From NCBI GenBank assembly GCA_004794655.1, contig SMMW01000001.1:4833001-4897000 (forward strand): a stretch of DNA of 64,000 nt, written 5' to 3'. The notes below the pieces were generated by a model that was not told the DNA's origin, ran no database searches, and worked only from the letters and a program-made list of their open reading frames with translations. The position numbers and the translations under genes are program-made. This document shows positions 11,769-22,635 of the stretch, piece by piece. How positions within the stretch are numbered: the first letter of the stretch is position 1; each line of letters opens with the position of its first letter. Source of the stretch: Marisa cornuarietis. Its lineage: Eukaryota; Mollusca; Gastropoda; Architaenioglossa; Ampullariidae.

Positions 11769-12218
11769 TTAATGACATACAAATTTTGTCCTGAATTCTT
11801 TTTCCAACACCTCCTCCTCCAGCTTGTCTATTTCTTGCTCATTCCCCCACAGCAGCATCTGATTCTGTTTGTGCACCATATTCTGAACTAATTCAGTCAA
11901 CTCTTCAAGTTTGGTAACCACTCTGTTTAATAATGTATCTGAAATCAAAATGTTATTTTCAGTCCATAATAATAGATTTAAACTAGGCATGTAAGGCTAT
12001 TGACAATATTTTTGCTTAAATTAACAGGGAATGTGTAGATGGATTTCATAATATGCGCATGTAGACCATTAAAAATACAAAACGTATATGCTTTTATAGT
12101 GTTCATCATGAAATCATACAGGGAGAAATAAAATAAACTTACTGGTAAAATTAAGTGACCCAGCGCCAAAGTCAGTGTGATCTGCATTAGATATTGTTAT
12201 AATATTAGTTTTGAGCAT
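11769..12218 (-). CDS. Candidate two-exon small coiled-coil protein, 81 residues
   Basis: The function is not recognised. On the minus strand an ATG at 12218 opens exon 1 (12218-12143), which ends at a good donor (A|GTAAGT). Exon 2 (11938-11769) starts after a TTTTGATTTCAG acceptor and ends in TAA. The exon phases agree (76 + 170 = 246 nt), giving 81 residues. The exon 2 product is rich in leucine, glutamate and glutamine with a heptad-like pattern (KLEELTELVQNMV, then KLEEEVLEKEF), suggesting a short coiled coil. Exon 1 may not be first, because an AG-containing junction also occurs near 12182. A chance ORF with chance splice sites, or a fragment of a larger gene or transposon, remains possible. 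Confidence 0.4.
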
Positions 12219-12444
12219 GGCTCAATAAGTTCATTTCATAGATTACAACTTCGAAGAGTTATTAATAGTACACAAATACGAGAATTCTTTTTTGTGTGCC
12301 TTGCCCTTATGTGTTAAACTTTTTGACTAGTTAAGCGACCTGCATGATTTGTTATTTAGTCGTCCGAAGTAAATATGTTACGTCTTATTCAACATTTATC
12401 TCTGCAATCATTTTCCTTAGTGGGCATTGCAAGGCACATTGAAC

Positions 12445-13223
12445 TAGGGCTGGCTCTAGCTAATTGGAGGCCCTAGGCGAAGTGAATTTGGTGGCCCCAA
12501 ATGAAATAGAAAAATAAAAATAAAATTACGCAATTTTTTTTAAACCTATACCTGCATCTATATCTAAATCAACAAATAACTGAAATTCATACAGCGCAAT
12601 TTCCTTAGCGTTTGTAACCGAATGGTGAGGTATTTCCACTCCAACGAAGGCAGGAACAGTCAAGCAGGTGTGCAACCCTTTATTCCACCGTGTCATGGTC
12701 ACGGCTGTGTGTGTCGTCAGAGGAGCTCCAAGTCAGGGCTGTCTCTTCTCTTCTTCTATCCCCCGCACGTCTCGTTACACAGCTTCGACCTGTCCCTGAC
12801 CCCATGGCGGCATACCCCACCATCCACCACCCGGATCCAAGGCCAGACTTCCTAAAGTGTAAAGTGTTTGAGAGCGTGTGCATGTGTGTGTAGGCGTGCG
12901 ACGATTGTGTGTGAATGTCGGTACGCGTGCATACGTGCGCAGGTGTGTACGCGTGTGATGACCGTATGTACGCATGCGAGTGTCAAGGCTGGCTGTTATG
13001 TGCGAAGCCGGCGTGAGAAAGGGACAGTGCTGTGAGCCATTCGACAAAAACAAAGAAATAACGCAGTACAGTACACTACTAGAGTGCTACATATGTTTGA
13101 GATTTGATTCAAGTTTCGCAATTTTTTCTCTAAAAAAATTTTGTTGAGTCCTGTACAAGGCCCCCAGCATTCGGAGGCCCTATGCGGCTGCCTATAGTTT
13201 GCCTATGCCTAGAGCCGGCCCTG
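12445..13223. mobile_element. Non-autonomous DNA transposon, probably hAT-like
   Basis: The left end TAGGGCTGGCTCTAG (12445-12459) and the right end CTAGAGCCGGCCCTG (13209-13223) are imperfect inverted repeats. Subterminal text also mirrors: GGAGGCCCTAGGCG on the left, and GGAGGCCCTATGCG near 13171 in direct orientation. The element is flanked by ATTGAAC (12438-12444) and TTTGAAC (13224-13230), probably seven bases of an 8-bp target duplication, as hAT elements produce. The interior has GT-rich stretches and no transposase. Ends starting with (C)AGGGCYGGCTCTAG are common in hAT-type non-autonomous families. This is inference, and the boundaries are good to a few bases. Confidence 0.65.
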
Positions 13224-13288
13224 TTTGAACGACACTATACAATAGAAATAAAACATATTACTACAAACTAAAGTACAGTATTAATGTA

Positions 13289-13606
13289 TTATTTATAAAC
13301 AGCTAACATATTTCTAAAGTGAAGTCCATAAAAGTTAACACACACAGGAAAAAACGCATCTTGAAAAACCAGAATTTGCGGTAAACTGTACCTTTGACTG
13401 GAGTAGTGATCATGACAAATCATCAACTGTCTGCATGCTGGTTGATATTCCAGGCCGTGGGTACATGCACGATGACAATCTTGCAGGCGGTGGCAATGCA
13501 CGTTCTCGTTGAAAATTATAAAACAAACAAAAGATGCTTTATGACACTTTAACAATGGAACAGACAAACTAAAAGAGGGAATTCTTAATGTGAATTCTTG
13601 GAGCAC
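13289..13606 (-). other. Unrecognised cysteine/histidine-rich ORF
   Basis: An ORF of about 105 codons on the minus strand. Its middle holds six cysteines and several histidines within about 45 residues (CHRLQDCHRACTHG and then CRQLMICHDH) and is followed by a possible splice donor (AAAG|GTACAG). It could be one exon of a small secreted cysteine-rich protein, or chance. The flanking parts of the ORF look like translated intron. No family is recognised. Confidence 0.15.
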
Positions 13607-13849
13607 ATGTACCAGACAGCGTCAAGCAAAAGCGAGCGTACTGCTGCAACCGGAAATACCATGTGCGAGGGTACAGGACAGCTAAAGTTAAGACCAGCCA
13701 GTTACACAAAGTTAAATATTATACAAAAGGATCTACAATATTTAAATACGATCAGAAATTATTTATGACTATATACAGTATATAACAACTTTCAAACTCA
13801 CCTCAGAGATAGGCGATGGTCGCTTCGAGATCAACGTCCAAAACTAATG

Positions 13850-14375
13850 CTCGCTCTGTTTGACGGTCAACGCGATGGGCTAAGTGCCCCGTGTACCAGT
13901 TACACTCGGGCAAACCGCGGGCGTTGTGCGCCGTGCGACAAACGCCTACAATCGGCCAGCGAAGTCACGCGTGGCAGCGGGCTTTAGGAGGGCAAGCTGC
14001 ACATACGGGTCATTATCAAGGCCCAGCGGTCGTGCCCTGTCTCAAATTTCGTCACTTTACGATCGAGCCACACCTAGCCCGCCTCGATGCGGCTCAGCCA
14101 CAAGGGCCCCATGTTCTCACCGCTTCCCTTGCAGGCTGGGACATTTATCGATAGCTCTAGTATAGCGGTATCATTTTCAAAAAAGGGTTTTTTTGCCACT
14201 CTCATTAGCATAAAATGGTATTGTAACGATTTTGTGAAATTCGCAAAGGGGGCGAAGGGTGATATGAATAAAATCTACTAGAGACCTACTTTAAAGACCA
14301 ATTCGTAACCTCTGTCTCTAAGTCAGGCTTCAAGAAAGAGTAGAGAGTTCCTTTTATTTTGACCGATTTCTCTCT

Positions 14376-14438
<63 letters not shown>

Positions 14439-14815
14439 TTCATTCAATTATTTATTTTCTTTATTTATTGACGCGCATCATCTGACCCCCAGCTATGGTG
14501 ATACTGATTGTCGGAGACCACAATGTGATAGAGGTAGCGGCCGAGTCTCGACTCTGGTCTCTTTTGAGTGGCAGTAAAGTCCTACCCAGTATTGTTCAGC
14601 TGTTGTTGCTGCCATCGCTGTTGCAATCCTGACGAGGACTACTAGCGCGCAACTCCCGTTGACTGAGCGCTTGTATGGCGCTTTGATGACTTGAACGAGC
14701 TCTATCGGCGATTTCGGAGAATTATGCATGCATATGACCTTCACCCCACCGAGCTTCTGAGCCTCTTCCGGTTTTCAGGTTTGCTATTGACACACGTACG
14801 TAGCATTTTTCAACC
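13850..14815. other. GC-richer, CpG-containing stretch upstream of the THAP gene
   Basis: From about 13850 to 14150 the sequence is clearly richer in GC and CpG than its surroundings, with overlapping short ORFs in several frames and no known domain. A CA microsatellite lies at 14379-14436. The position just upstream of the THAP exon would suit a promoter or 5' UTR region, but no core element was identified. Confidence 0.3.
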
Positions 14816-15730
14816 ATGCGGGGTCTTACAACTAAAAGTGAAAATCGATTTTTCTGTGTACCTCAATGCACAGTTAAAGCCTACAAATGTCCAACATTAT
14901 CCTTTCATGGAATTCCAAAGGATGAACATATGAAGAAGCTTTGGCTTGTAAAATTCGAAGAGACGAAGGGCCACTTTCGAGTATGATCGAGGTTTTGAAA
15001 TCTATTTATCCATTGGTTTTTTTTTTCTCTCGCTACACACAATTTTTTCATTCTATTTGAACACTCGTTAATCATTCTAACGATTTAAACTTCTGATTTT
15101 AGCATACTTATTGCGCGTTCGTAGTCTAAACTTACAGCATGTGGTATTTCGTAGTGCCGAAAACGCAGTCGCACATAATGGCATAGTGGGCCTACATTTT
15201 ATTATTAAAGTGCTATTATATTGAAATGCCGCAAAAATTTTGAGGAAGGCGGACATATATTATCAGTATTACAACTTATGTTGTTGGTGCTACATATGAC
15301 TTCTTAATGTATAATTTATCGTCATTCCCTTGCACACTATCATACATAAATTAATTTAAACATAAGGATGATTAAAGTTTCACAACTTAGTCAACAGTGA
15401 TTAAAAGTAAACTCGTGCATATCGCTCTGAAATCAGCCTAAAGACAAAATCATAAGCACAAAATTTTACGTGTTTTGGCAAATGTTTATGACAACAACAG
15501 TACATGACTACATGTTTTACTCAGATCAGAAATTGGACAAGGGTTTGTAGCAGGCACTTTGTGCCAGAAGATTTTTGCCCTTTGACCTTAAAAGGAAAAC
15601 AGAGGAGACTAAAGCCAGATGCTGTACCAAGCTTATTTACATGGAACAACTTTCAGCGTGAGAAAGAGAGAAAGCAGCCTGCAGTTCGCCATCCCCTGTC
15701 ACAAGCAAATATCAACACAATAAATCAGAG
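14816..15730 (+). CDS. THAP-type zinc finger protein, first two exons (partial gene)
   Basis: THAP domains are C2CH zinc-coordinating DNA-binding modules of cellular transcription factors and P-element-type transposases. Exon 1 (14816-14980) starts at ATG and ends before a GTATGA donor. Exon 2 starts at 15525 after a TTTTACTCAG acceptor, in matching phase 0, and appears to end at 15730 before GTAAAC. The joined reading frame gives C14-x3-C18, then 44 residues, then C63-x2-H66, which is the THAP consensus spacing. It is followed by DAVPSLF, the AVPTIF box. Neither half alone has the full finger, so the intron is strongly supported. Later exons were not found, so the C-terminal identity (host factor or transposase) is open. 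Without splicing at 15730 the frame stops at once (TAA, 15732-15734). Confidence 0.75.
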
Positions 15731-16715
15731 GTAAACTTATTTTTGTTGCATTGCATTATTGGATAACTTCATAATGAAAACAGACAGAATGTAATTCATC
15801 ATTTATTGTTTGTGCTCAGCATGAGTTGAGAACTCTCAGCTCTGACTTGCCTCTCACAGGTGTATAAGCTGTTCACTTGATGTAGTCATTTTAGAGCATT
15901 TAAGCCAGAAGTATTCACCACATTTGTCATTTATCTTATTTTTACAATGCATATGATATCCATGATCCTGTTTCCTTCTGTGTTTTTTTATACTGGCATG
16001 CAACTGTGCTACAATTGTCAGATTTGTTTTGTCTTTTAAGCCTATTTGTTATGAATTACCTGTTCATTTTACCCAAGATCAGAATGTGTATTTTCAAAAA
16101 AAGTATTGATAGGTTGAGATATGTAATGCATGGAGATTGCTGTCCATATCAAACAAAGAATAATGCAAAGTGCTTTTACAAATCAAATTTAATATCACCT
16201 CTGTTAAAAATATTAACATATAACAACAAAAGGAATTGTGTCATCATTATTCAGACATTTTACCCACTCTACTTAAACAGAAATGCTGTAACGTTGTCAA
16301 CGTCTGGCAACTACCCTTACTACCCTTCCTTTAAACTCCGTACAACCGTCTCAACCTCTTTCGGTGGGACTGGGTATGACACTCACGTATTAGTTGTCTT
16401 ACTGCTGTCCTCATCGGGTCTTGTTGGTGATCAGTCCATCGGCTTAAAACAGTGTTCATTTCTGATTAAGCAGACATCGCCATCTTTGATAGTTTTGTGC
16501 TGATCTATTTGGGTCAGTATTTTCAATGGTTCTTAGACCTTTAGACCTTTTTCTTGTCGTTTCCTTTTGTTTACTAATCTGCGATTTTGCATTTTCCCTT
16601 GGTCTAGTTTACTTTAGCAGCCTTCATCCCCTATTTCATCTCACGGCATGCTGCTTTGCCCTTTGTTTCCGACATGGGGTTGATTTATCTTTATTTCTTT
16701 AATGCGTTTGTTTGG

Positions 16716-16835
<120 letters not shown>

Positions 16836-18372
16836 TCAGAGCCGAGTTTGCTGCGCTTTGAAAAAAAATCGTAATTTAAAAAAAAACTGCAAGCGGGAAA
16901 TGTAAACGCATTCTCATACTGGTAACGTCAACAGAAGCATAAGACACACAAGCAAACGGACTCACAGACACACCAACATTACATAGCGATAAATCAATTT
17001 CTCTACTTCGTGTCATCGTCCACTCATGCTACTACGTGCACACATTCATGCGCTAGTCATTTGCCCTGTCTGTGGCATACACTTTTGTCCCACGTGGGAA
17101 TCCCTTGCCACTATCCCAGTGACGACCAATACGACCATGACCAGACTTTACACTTCTGTAGAGAGGTGATGATATCGCATACTTCTGTGGCAGAATGACC
17201 ACAGTGATGTAGCCCTCTTCCACCTGTTTTGACCTCACGATAATTTACACTATCCTGCAGGTCAGTAACTTGTGTAGCATCTGACTACCGACTGCACCGG
17301 CGCTGTATAAACTCTGTATAACAAAGTGAAAGTACTTAAACCTGAATTGCAACCAGGTCATATCAAAAGTGAGAAAAAGAAGGGGCTGTCAGATGGCTAC
17401 CCTATGGCCAGCACATAAGCGGTTATGCGGAATCGTTTGTTCCTCCTTTTAATGAAAGGAACAGAGACGGTAGTCAGAAAATACCAAAGTCGTAGATGAA
17501 CAATGAGAAGATCACATGCAAGAGAATGTCAAGAGCAAGGACGAGGATACTGGAAAAAGTTGATGGTCAAATCACGAGCACTAAAATAAAAAAAAGAAAA
17601 AAAGAAAAAGTCTTAGCCCCTCGAGCAGTTAAAATGAAAAGACATCACTCTCCTGGATCATTAGTAATCCTGGGAGCTGCTGCTTTTTCTTCTCCAAAGT
17701 TTCTCTACAGCTGCTTAAAGTAACATCTTTCTAATATTCGCAGAATACATCGTTATTTATTTTTTTTTTATTAAATTTTACTAAAAGAAGAGACTTAGCC
17801 TCGACTTAAAAACAAAACCGTGGTTACAAATAACAGTAGAAACGTTCCCAATCTAATAAAGCTTATTTAGCCGTTGACAGATTTTATTTTCTTTATCATA
17901 AACTGAATTCACGAACTACCTTGGAGGACAGTGAAGTTCACACACATCGTTAAAATATCTTGTCGTATAAAAAAACAATGTGCAAAATATGATGCAAGAT
18001 TTTCGCGCTGTTTCAGAACTGTTCATAAAGTATCTTGTGTTTCGCCATTTGAACCATTGCGTGATTATTTCAAAAGGAGACGAGTTCTAGAAGTGTACAA
18101 CACTCCGAAGTCTCTGGAATATCGAGCGACTGGGTTCGGAATACCTGAGGTCGTCGTAATTAGCGTCTTTTCACATTTTCTAATCGACTTGTTCTGTGCG
18201 TTTTTGTAAGACCAAAATCCACCAGCTCTGCCTAAATGATGGAAGACATTTGCAATGTGATTATCAGAGAACTGTATATACCACAACTCATTTATTCCAC
18301 GTGCCACAAACTTGATAAATCTTACTGACCGTAATGCTGTGTTAAGTTGAGGTGATTTAATGCAGTGTAAAA

Positions 18373-18375
<3 letters not shown>

Positions 18376-18471
<96 letters not shown>
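18376..18471. repeat. (GAT)n microsatellite
   Basis: About 32 uninterrupted GAT units, the same motif as the array at 16.7 kb. The poly-histidine frame on the minus strand is an artefact. Confidence 0.95.
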
Positions 18472-18840
18472 CGGCTGGATAAAATCTGTTGTATATATCC
18501 GGATGCTGTTTGGTGCAGTTAAAATTTACAGGTCTTAAAGATACTGTTTTTTCCATGTCGAACGCAGGAAAGATCAACCAAACGTCTGTAGTAATGGCCA
18601 TTGGAGAAACCGTTATAACGTCAGGTAGAAAAGACGACAGCAAAGTTAAACAATTCACAGACTGAAAATCATGGTAGCTCTGGTGGAGAACATCTTCTAT
18701 GTACCTACTGCTGCTGTATTTATTGATTAATCGTTAGACGATGAAGAAGACAAAACTGGGGCACAGGCTCAGGAAACAATGGGAGGCTAATGCAGTGTAA
18801 AGGTGTTATTGAGTGTGTGTGTTCGAAAGGAAGAAAAGTT

Positions 18841-18960
18841 TCTATAATTAACAGCTCGATACAGATTTTTGCGTGCTTGTTAAATAACGATTACAAAGAA
18901 TTAGCAGCGATCTTTGTCGCCAGTAAGACAGTAGGTATAGGAATATAAACCCCTCTTTCT
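18841..18960 (-). promoter_or_regulatory. Orphan copy of the receptor upstream block
   Basis: On the minus strand this contains GGCGACAAAGATC, then TAATCGTTATTTAACAAGCA, then TGTATCGAGCTGTTAATTA. It aligns over about 70 nt with the upstream block of receptor copy 5 (58390-58470) and shares TAATCGTTATTTnACAAGCA with copy 2. Downstream on the minus strand there is a short CA run (about 18812-18822) and a TTTTGTC (18751-18757), but no receptor coding sequence follows within the next kilobase. It could be the relic of a lost copy or control another transcript. Confidence 0.6.
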
Positions 18961-19546
18961 TTACCGAAACAGCTACAGGAAAATTGCTGAGATACCTATA
19001 CTTAACAACCGAAATTGCCCCTGTAAAAAATTGAATAGTTACATCCTGCAAAACAATGTCTTAATTATCAAGCAAAGGCCAGGCTTAGACTTACTACCGC
19101 TTTAAGAATGAAACAAAACCAGCTTTACAAAATGGTCTACCTACTGCATGCCTTGCTGTGTAATAAATGACATCGTAGGAAGTGGCGAGAAATAGTGAAT
19201 CGGAATTCAAAAGGAAACATAAAGTGACGGTCAAAACAAATTATAAATCACTGCACACATAATTAAAACAAAAAATAAATATTAAATAAATAAAATTAAA
19301 TAATATTTACTCTACAAAGAAAGCAGTCTCTGGCTGAAGAAGTGGCTGGCAAGTGTGACAGCGATTGTGAATGCATTATTATTATTATCTTTATTACTAT
19401 TGTTGCTATAGTATTAGCACCGATACGAGAACTGTTCTAGTCGGAAAAAGTAAAGTTTAAGGAAGAACTGGGTAAAAAGTTCACCAACCCACTTCTGACA
19501 CTCGACAGTGTTCACAAGTTATCACCCTTAAAGTTTTCTGTTGAAT
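18961..19546. other. Non-coding stretch
   Basis: AT-rich DNA between the orphan promoter block and the LTR element. No gene, repeat pair or regulatory signal was recognised. Confidence 0.4.
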
Positions 19547-19551
19547 GACAC

Positions 19552-19615
19552 TGTAATAGGGCGTACATACACTTACCTTGCATACACACGACGCATATTA
19601 CACACATACACCACA
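19552..19615 (-). repeat. 3' LTR (64 bp)
   Basis: Left copy of the terminal repeat, the 3' LTR in the minus-strand orientation of the element. It matches the other LTR at 63 of 64 bases (G at 19561 against A at 22581). Confidence 0.88.
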
Positions 19616-20400
19616 TTCGACGAGCCCCCAGTAGGTGGGAATGAAGGTGAAGAGGTTTCTGCTTGATTAATGGAAGATGAAGAACTTCCTGCTCTCTTTT
19701 CTAACTGGCCATGGAACCGTCTCCTTTCTTCTTCTTTTTACGTCATTCGTTTCACAAAATTACGACAAACAAATGACGCACACAAGACGTCAAACATAAG
19801 ACACCATTCACACACGAAACAATACAAGACCTACCCCTAACCTATTACACTCCCCCTTGCTAAAACTGAAATCTCCCAGATTTCTACCAACTAGGTCTTA
19901 AATTGTGTCTGTAAACTCCCAACTCAAAATAACTTGGCAACTAACCCGCACCTAACAAAAATCTCTCCTGGCTAATCTATAACACTACTCTTTACTCATA
20001 ACACAATGGAGTATTAAATTTCTAACAAATAATAGTAATTTCAATTTTCAAACGGCAGTTAGCTTACATTATATTTACACGTTCATTACCCACACTACTC
20101 CAAAATCAGACCGGGACATTCGCCCGCGGCTCTCTCTAGCCGGTTAATTACTGTACCTCCGCATGTTGCGCGACACCCATGAGCAGCCCGTTGACAGTCC
20201 AGCCGCTGGTGCATACACGGTGCACATGCAGCCGTCCCGTTCACCCTTCGTGAGAAACACCTTGACCGTTACTGGCGATGCGCACCCGACCTTTCCCGCT
20301 GACGTCACACGACTTCCACCAGGGTCCCACTTCCGCGTGCCCTTTTGCTGACCACGCCCTCTTGCCCTCTTCTTGCGCTGAGGCTGGGTCTGTCTGTCGT

Positions 20401-22113
20401 TTAGACTTCAGGTCTCTGTCTAAACCGCCAATATGATGCACCCATTAGCAAGGCTACCCTCACCTTCGACCGATGGTGCATTTTAACCCTTACTCGGACT
20501 CTTCCTCGCTGTCTGTCATGAGACAACAGCCGCGGGGACCCTTTCAATCTCATCACCCGTGGGTGTGACGAAATGACCCATCTTTCCGATATCAGCTTCT
20601 TCCTAGCAACAGCTAGCAACACCCACTGCTTTCTCCGCTTCTTCCCTATTTTTCCAGCCGTACGTTCGCTTCTTAGCGGCCCTGCCGGTCTTATAGACAA
20701 ACCCGGCTCGCCGTCTGTGATGCCGGCTGGGACACAACTGTCAGTAAACACTCCCCTGTTCAAACTACCTATGTCAACTACCTGTGACCTCTCACAGACA
20801 GCTGGCACTAGCTCTTCAGGGTCACCACTGTTCCTTGCCTGCAATGGCACATCTTCGACAGCTGGCAAGTGTTCCTGTTGCTCACTGCTATCCTGTATAA
20901 TTACAGGCACTGCATTGACTGCTAGTGTCTGGTCATCATCCACTTGCCGAGGTTCCCTACTGACAACTGACGTTCGCATCCAGCTTTCGCCAATGCCACT
21001 TGCGTACACCGGTTCCACTTTACCGGTCGGCGCCTGCATCAAGCGCTCGCCACCGACACTCACCTGCAGTGGTTCTCTGGTGACACTTGCTGTTCGCCTC
21101 TCGCGATAGCTGCCACCAACCACCTGCAGCGGTGTCACTTCGACAGCTGGCGTTCGAATCCCGCGATAGCCACTGTCATCCGCCTGCAGCAAATCTGCAC
21201 CGCCAGCCAGTCCTTGTGCCTCGCCACTTTTGACATCCTGCAACAGCCCCTTACCGCTACCCAGCGCCTGCGTCTTCTTAAGACCAAGGTACTCTACTTG
21301 CAGATGCCTACTCTCCACGTGGCTCCATCCGGCCTGGTTCCCCAGATCAAGATTATCTTCATTCCCCGACCTTCCTCTGGCGCGAGTCATCAGTCCGTCG
21401 ATGGTCTCCGCCCCTTCGCTAGCTACAACATCGCTAGTCTCCATCTCGCCAGCACCGTCTGTGCTAGCCCCACTCCCACTAGTATGTAGTTTTCTAACCT
21501 CATCACCGCTAGCATCTAACTCACTAGCCCCATCACCAACATCCATCTCGCTAGCACCTAGCTCACTAGCATCCACCTCGCTAGCACCGAGCTCACTAGC
21601 CTCATCGTCATGAGTATTCCACTCGCTAGCCTTCCCTTCGATGTGATCTATGTCGGTAACCTCAGCCGACCTCTGATCACCGTTTCCACCACGCCAAGCT
21701 TTGCCGACGGTTACCATCCCACGCCACTCGTTGCCATGGGAACAACGACGTGAGAAGTGACCTACCTCCCCGCAACTGTAGCATTTCACACCTACAGTTG
21801 TTTTCTGTCGGTCTGCTCTTTGAGGGCAGAACCTAGCGATATGCCCTGCGCTGTTACAGCTGTAACAAATGACAGGGGGTGCGACCTCACGTTGCTCCTT
21901 CCTCCACATAGAGCTTCTATAGCCTACGTCTTCATTCCCACTGAGCAGTTCGTCGTCGCTATCCTTTATCCCACCATCCCTTCTAGTCATTAAGTTACAA
22001 GCTGATGGCGCCTTCCAACTTCCTACGACACTAACGCTCCTGTTCTTAAAATCACGATGATCATTCTCACTAGCGCCCTCTCTATGGTTAGCCATGCTTC
22101 TTATTTCAGCCAT
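20401..22113 (-). CDS. Gag-like protein with two CCHC zinc knuckles
   Basis: A 570-codon ORF from an ATG at 22113, inside the LTR element. Two retroviral-type zinc knuckles sit at residues 83-96 (C83, C86, H91, C96) and 111-124 (C111, C114, H119, C124). Both have the C-x2-C-x4-H-x4-C spacing used by nucleocapsid domains to bind RNA. After them come a serine/alanine/glutamate-rich run of short ASELGASE-type repeats and then imperfect repeats of roughly 20-odd residues around EPLQV. The frame is open upstream through a strongly charged Glu/Arg/Lys-rich coiled coil (22114-22290). A separate ATG at 22432, in another frame, opens a 45-codon stretch ending at a stop at 22292-22294, so the full Gag probably starts there and is broken by one frameshift. 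Some molluscan host genes also carry gag-like knuckles, but the LTR context favours a transposon. Confidence 0.75.
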   Translation of the reverse strand: MAEIRSMANHREGASENDHRDFKNRSVSVVGSWKAPSACNLMTRRDGGIKDSDDELLSGNEDVGYRSSMWRKEQREVAPPVICYSCNSAGHIARFCPQRADRQKTTVGVKCYSCGEVGHFSRRCSHGNEWRGMVTVGKAWRGGNGDQRSAEVTDIDHIEGKASEWNTHDDEASELGASEVDASELGASEMDVGDGASELDASGDEVRKLHTSGSGASTDGAGEMETSDVVASEGAETIDGLMTRARGRSGNEDNLDLGNQAGWSHVESRHLQVEYLGLKKTQALGSGKGLLQDVKSGEAQGLAGGADLLQADDSGYRGIRTPAVEVTPLQVVGGSYRERRTASVTREPLQVSVGGERLMQAPTGKVEPVYASGIGESWMRTSVVSREPRQVDDDQTLAVNAVPVIIQDSSEQQEHLPAVEDVPLQARNSGDPEELVPAVCERSQVVDIGSLNRGVFTDSCVPAGITDGEPGLSIRPAGPLRSERTAGKIGKKRRKQWVLLAVARKKLISERWVISSHPRVMRLKGSPRLLSHDRQRGRVRVRVKMHHRSKVRVALLMGASYWRFRQRPEV

Positions 22114-22550
22114 TTTCAGTTGAAAAACGCGCTCTTTCTCCCTTTCTTCTCTCCATTCCTGTCTCTCCCTCTCTTCTTTCTCTCTCCGTTCCTCTCTCTC
22201 CCTCTCTTCTTTCTCTTTCTGTTCCTCTCTCTCCCTCTCTTCTTTCTCTCTCTTAATCCGCTCCTGTCTTTCTTTTTCCTCCCTTTCCTTTTTACCCTTT
22301 CCAGAGGATTAATTCTTTTTCAACAAACTCCTTAATCTCTTTTCCTACCAACCCCTCATGTAATGCAATCTCTCTAAGCTCTTTTCGTTTGTCCCTCTCG
22401 GACACAGCGAACTCTGCTTCTAACCCTGACATGGTACAGTAGCTGCGCTAACACTATCGCCGTTGACCAGAACGGTACTTCCCCTTCGCGTTACTTGACC
22501 AACCTCCCAACGAATAGCTAGGCCAGCTACACACACACTATCTGTTCAGG

Positions 22551-22568
22551 TCCCGGACGAGCTACCCA
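22551..22568 (-). other. Primer binding site-like sequence of the LTR element
   Basis: On the minus strand TGGGTAGCTCGTCCGGGA starts three bases after the 5' LTR. It resembles the complement of the 3' end of tRNA-Pro (TGGGGGCTCGTCCGGGAT), with differences around positions 4-6. Position and leading TGG fit a tRNA primer site. The exact primer tRNA is unsettled. Confidence 0.6.
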
Positions 22569-22571
22569 ATA

Positions 22572-22635
22572 TGTAATAGGACGTACATACACTTACCTTG
22601 CATACACACGACGCATATTACACACATACACCACA
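22572..22635 (-). repeat. 5' LTR (64 bp)
   Basis: Right copy of the terminal repeat, the 5' LTR in the minus-strand orientation. It is followed on the inside by the primer-binding-site-like sequence and about 140 nt later by the Gag start codon. At 64 bp it is very short for an LTR and comparable to TRIM-type elements. Confidence 0.88.

Larger units (their letters stand above)
19552..22635 (-). mobile_element. Complete gag-only LTR retrotransposon with 64-bp LTRs
   Basis: Two 64-bp direct repeats (19552-19615 and 22572-22635) differ at one base. On the minus strand each begins TGTGGTGTATG and ends CCTATTACA, the canonical TG...CA termini. The host sequence GACAC lies directly outside both ends (19547-19551 and 22636-22640), a 5-bp target duplication. 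Three bases inside the right-hand (5') LTR is a primer-binding-site-like TGGGTAGCTCGTCCGGGA, close to but not exactly the tRNA-Pro type. The interior carries only a Gag-like zinc-knuckle ORF. No protease, reverse transcriptase or integrase is seen, so movement would need enzymes from elsewhere. Near-identical LTRs suggest recent insertion. Confidence 0.88.

Noticed and set aside
16006..16503. 165-codon ORF, and a minus-strand reading with GDVCLIRNEHCFKP reminiscent of an integrase C-terminus
   Set aside because: Neither frame holds a second motif. The resemblance is too short to claim a retroelement.
18065..18658. ORF of 197 codons with a poly-histidine run
   Set aside because: The length comes from the (GAT)n repeat, there is no ATG at its start, and the flanks have no recognisable domain. 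I considered it as a gene driven by the orphan promoter block but could not support that.
20573..21613. Plus-strand ORFs over the Gag region
   Set aside because: They are antisense shadows. The zinc knuckles and the LTR and primer-site polarity all point to the minus strand.
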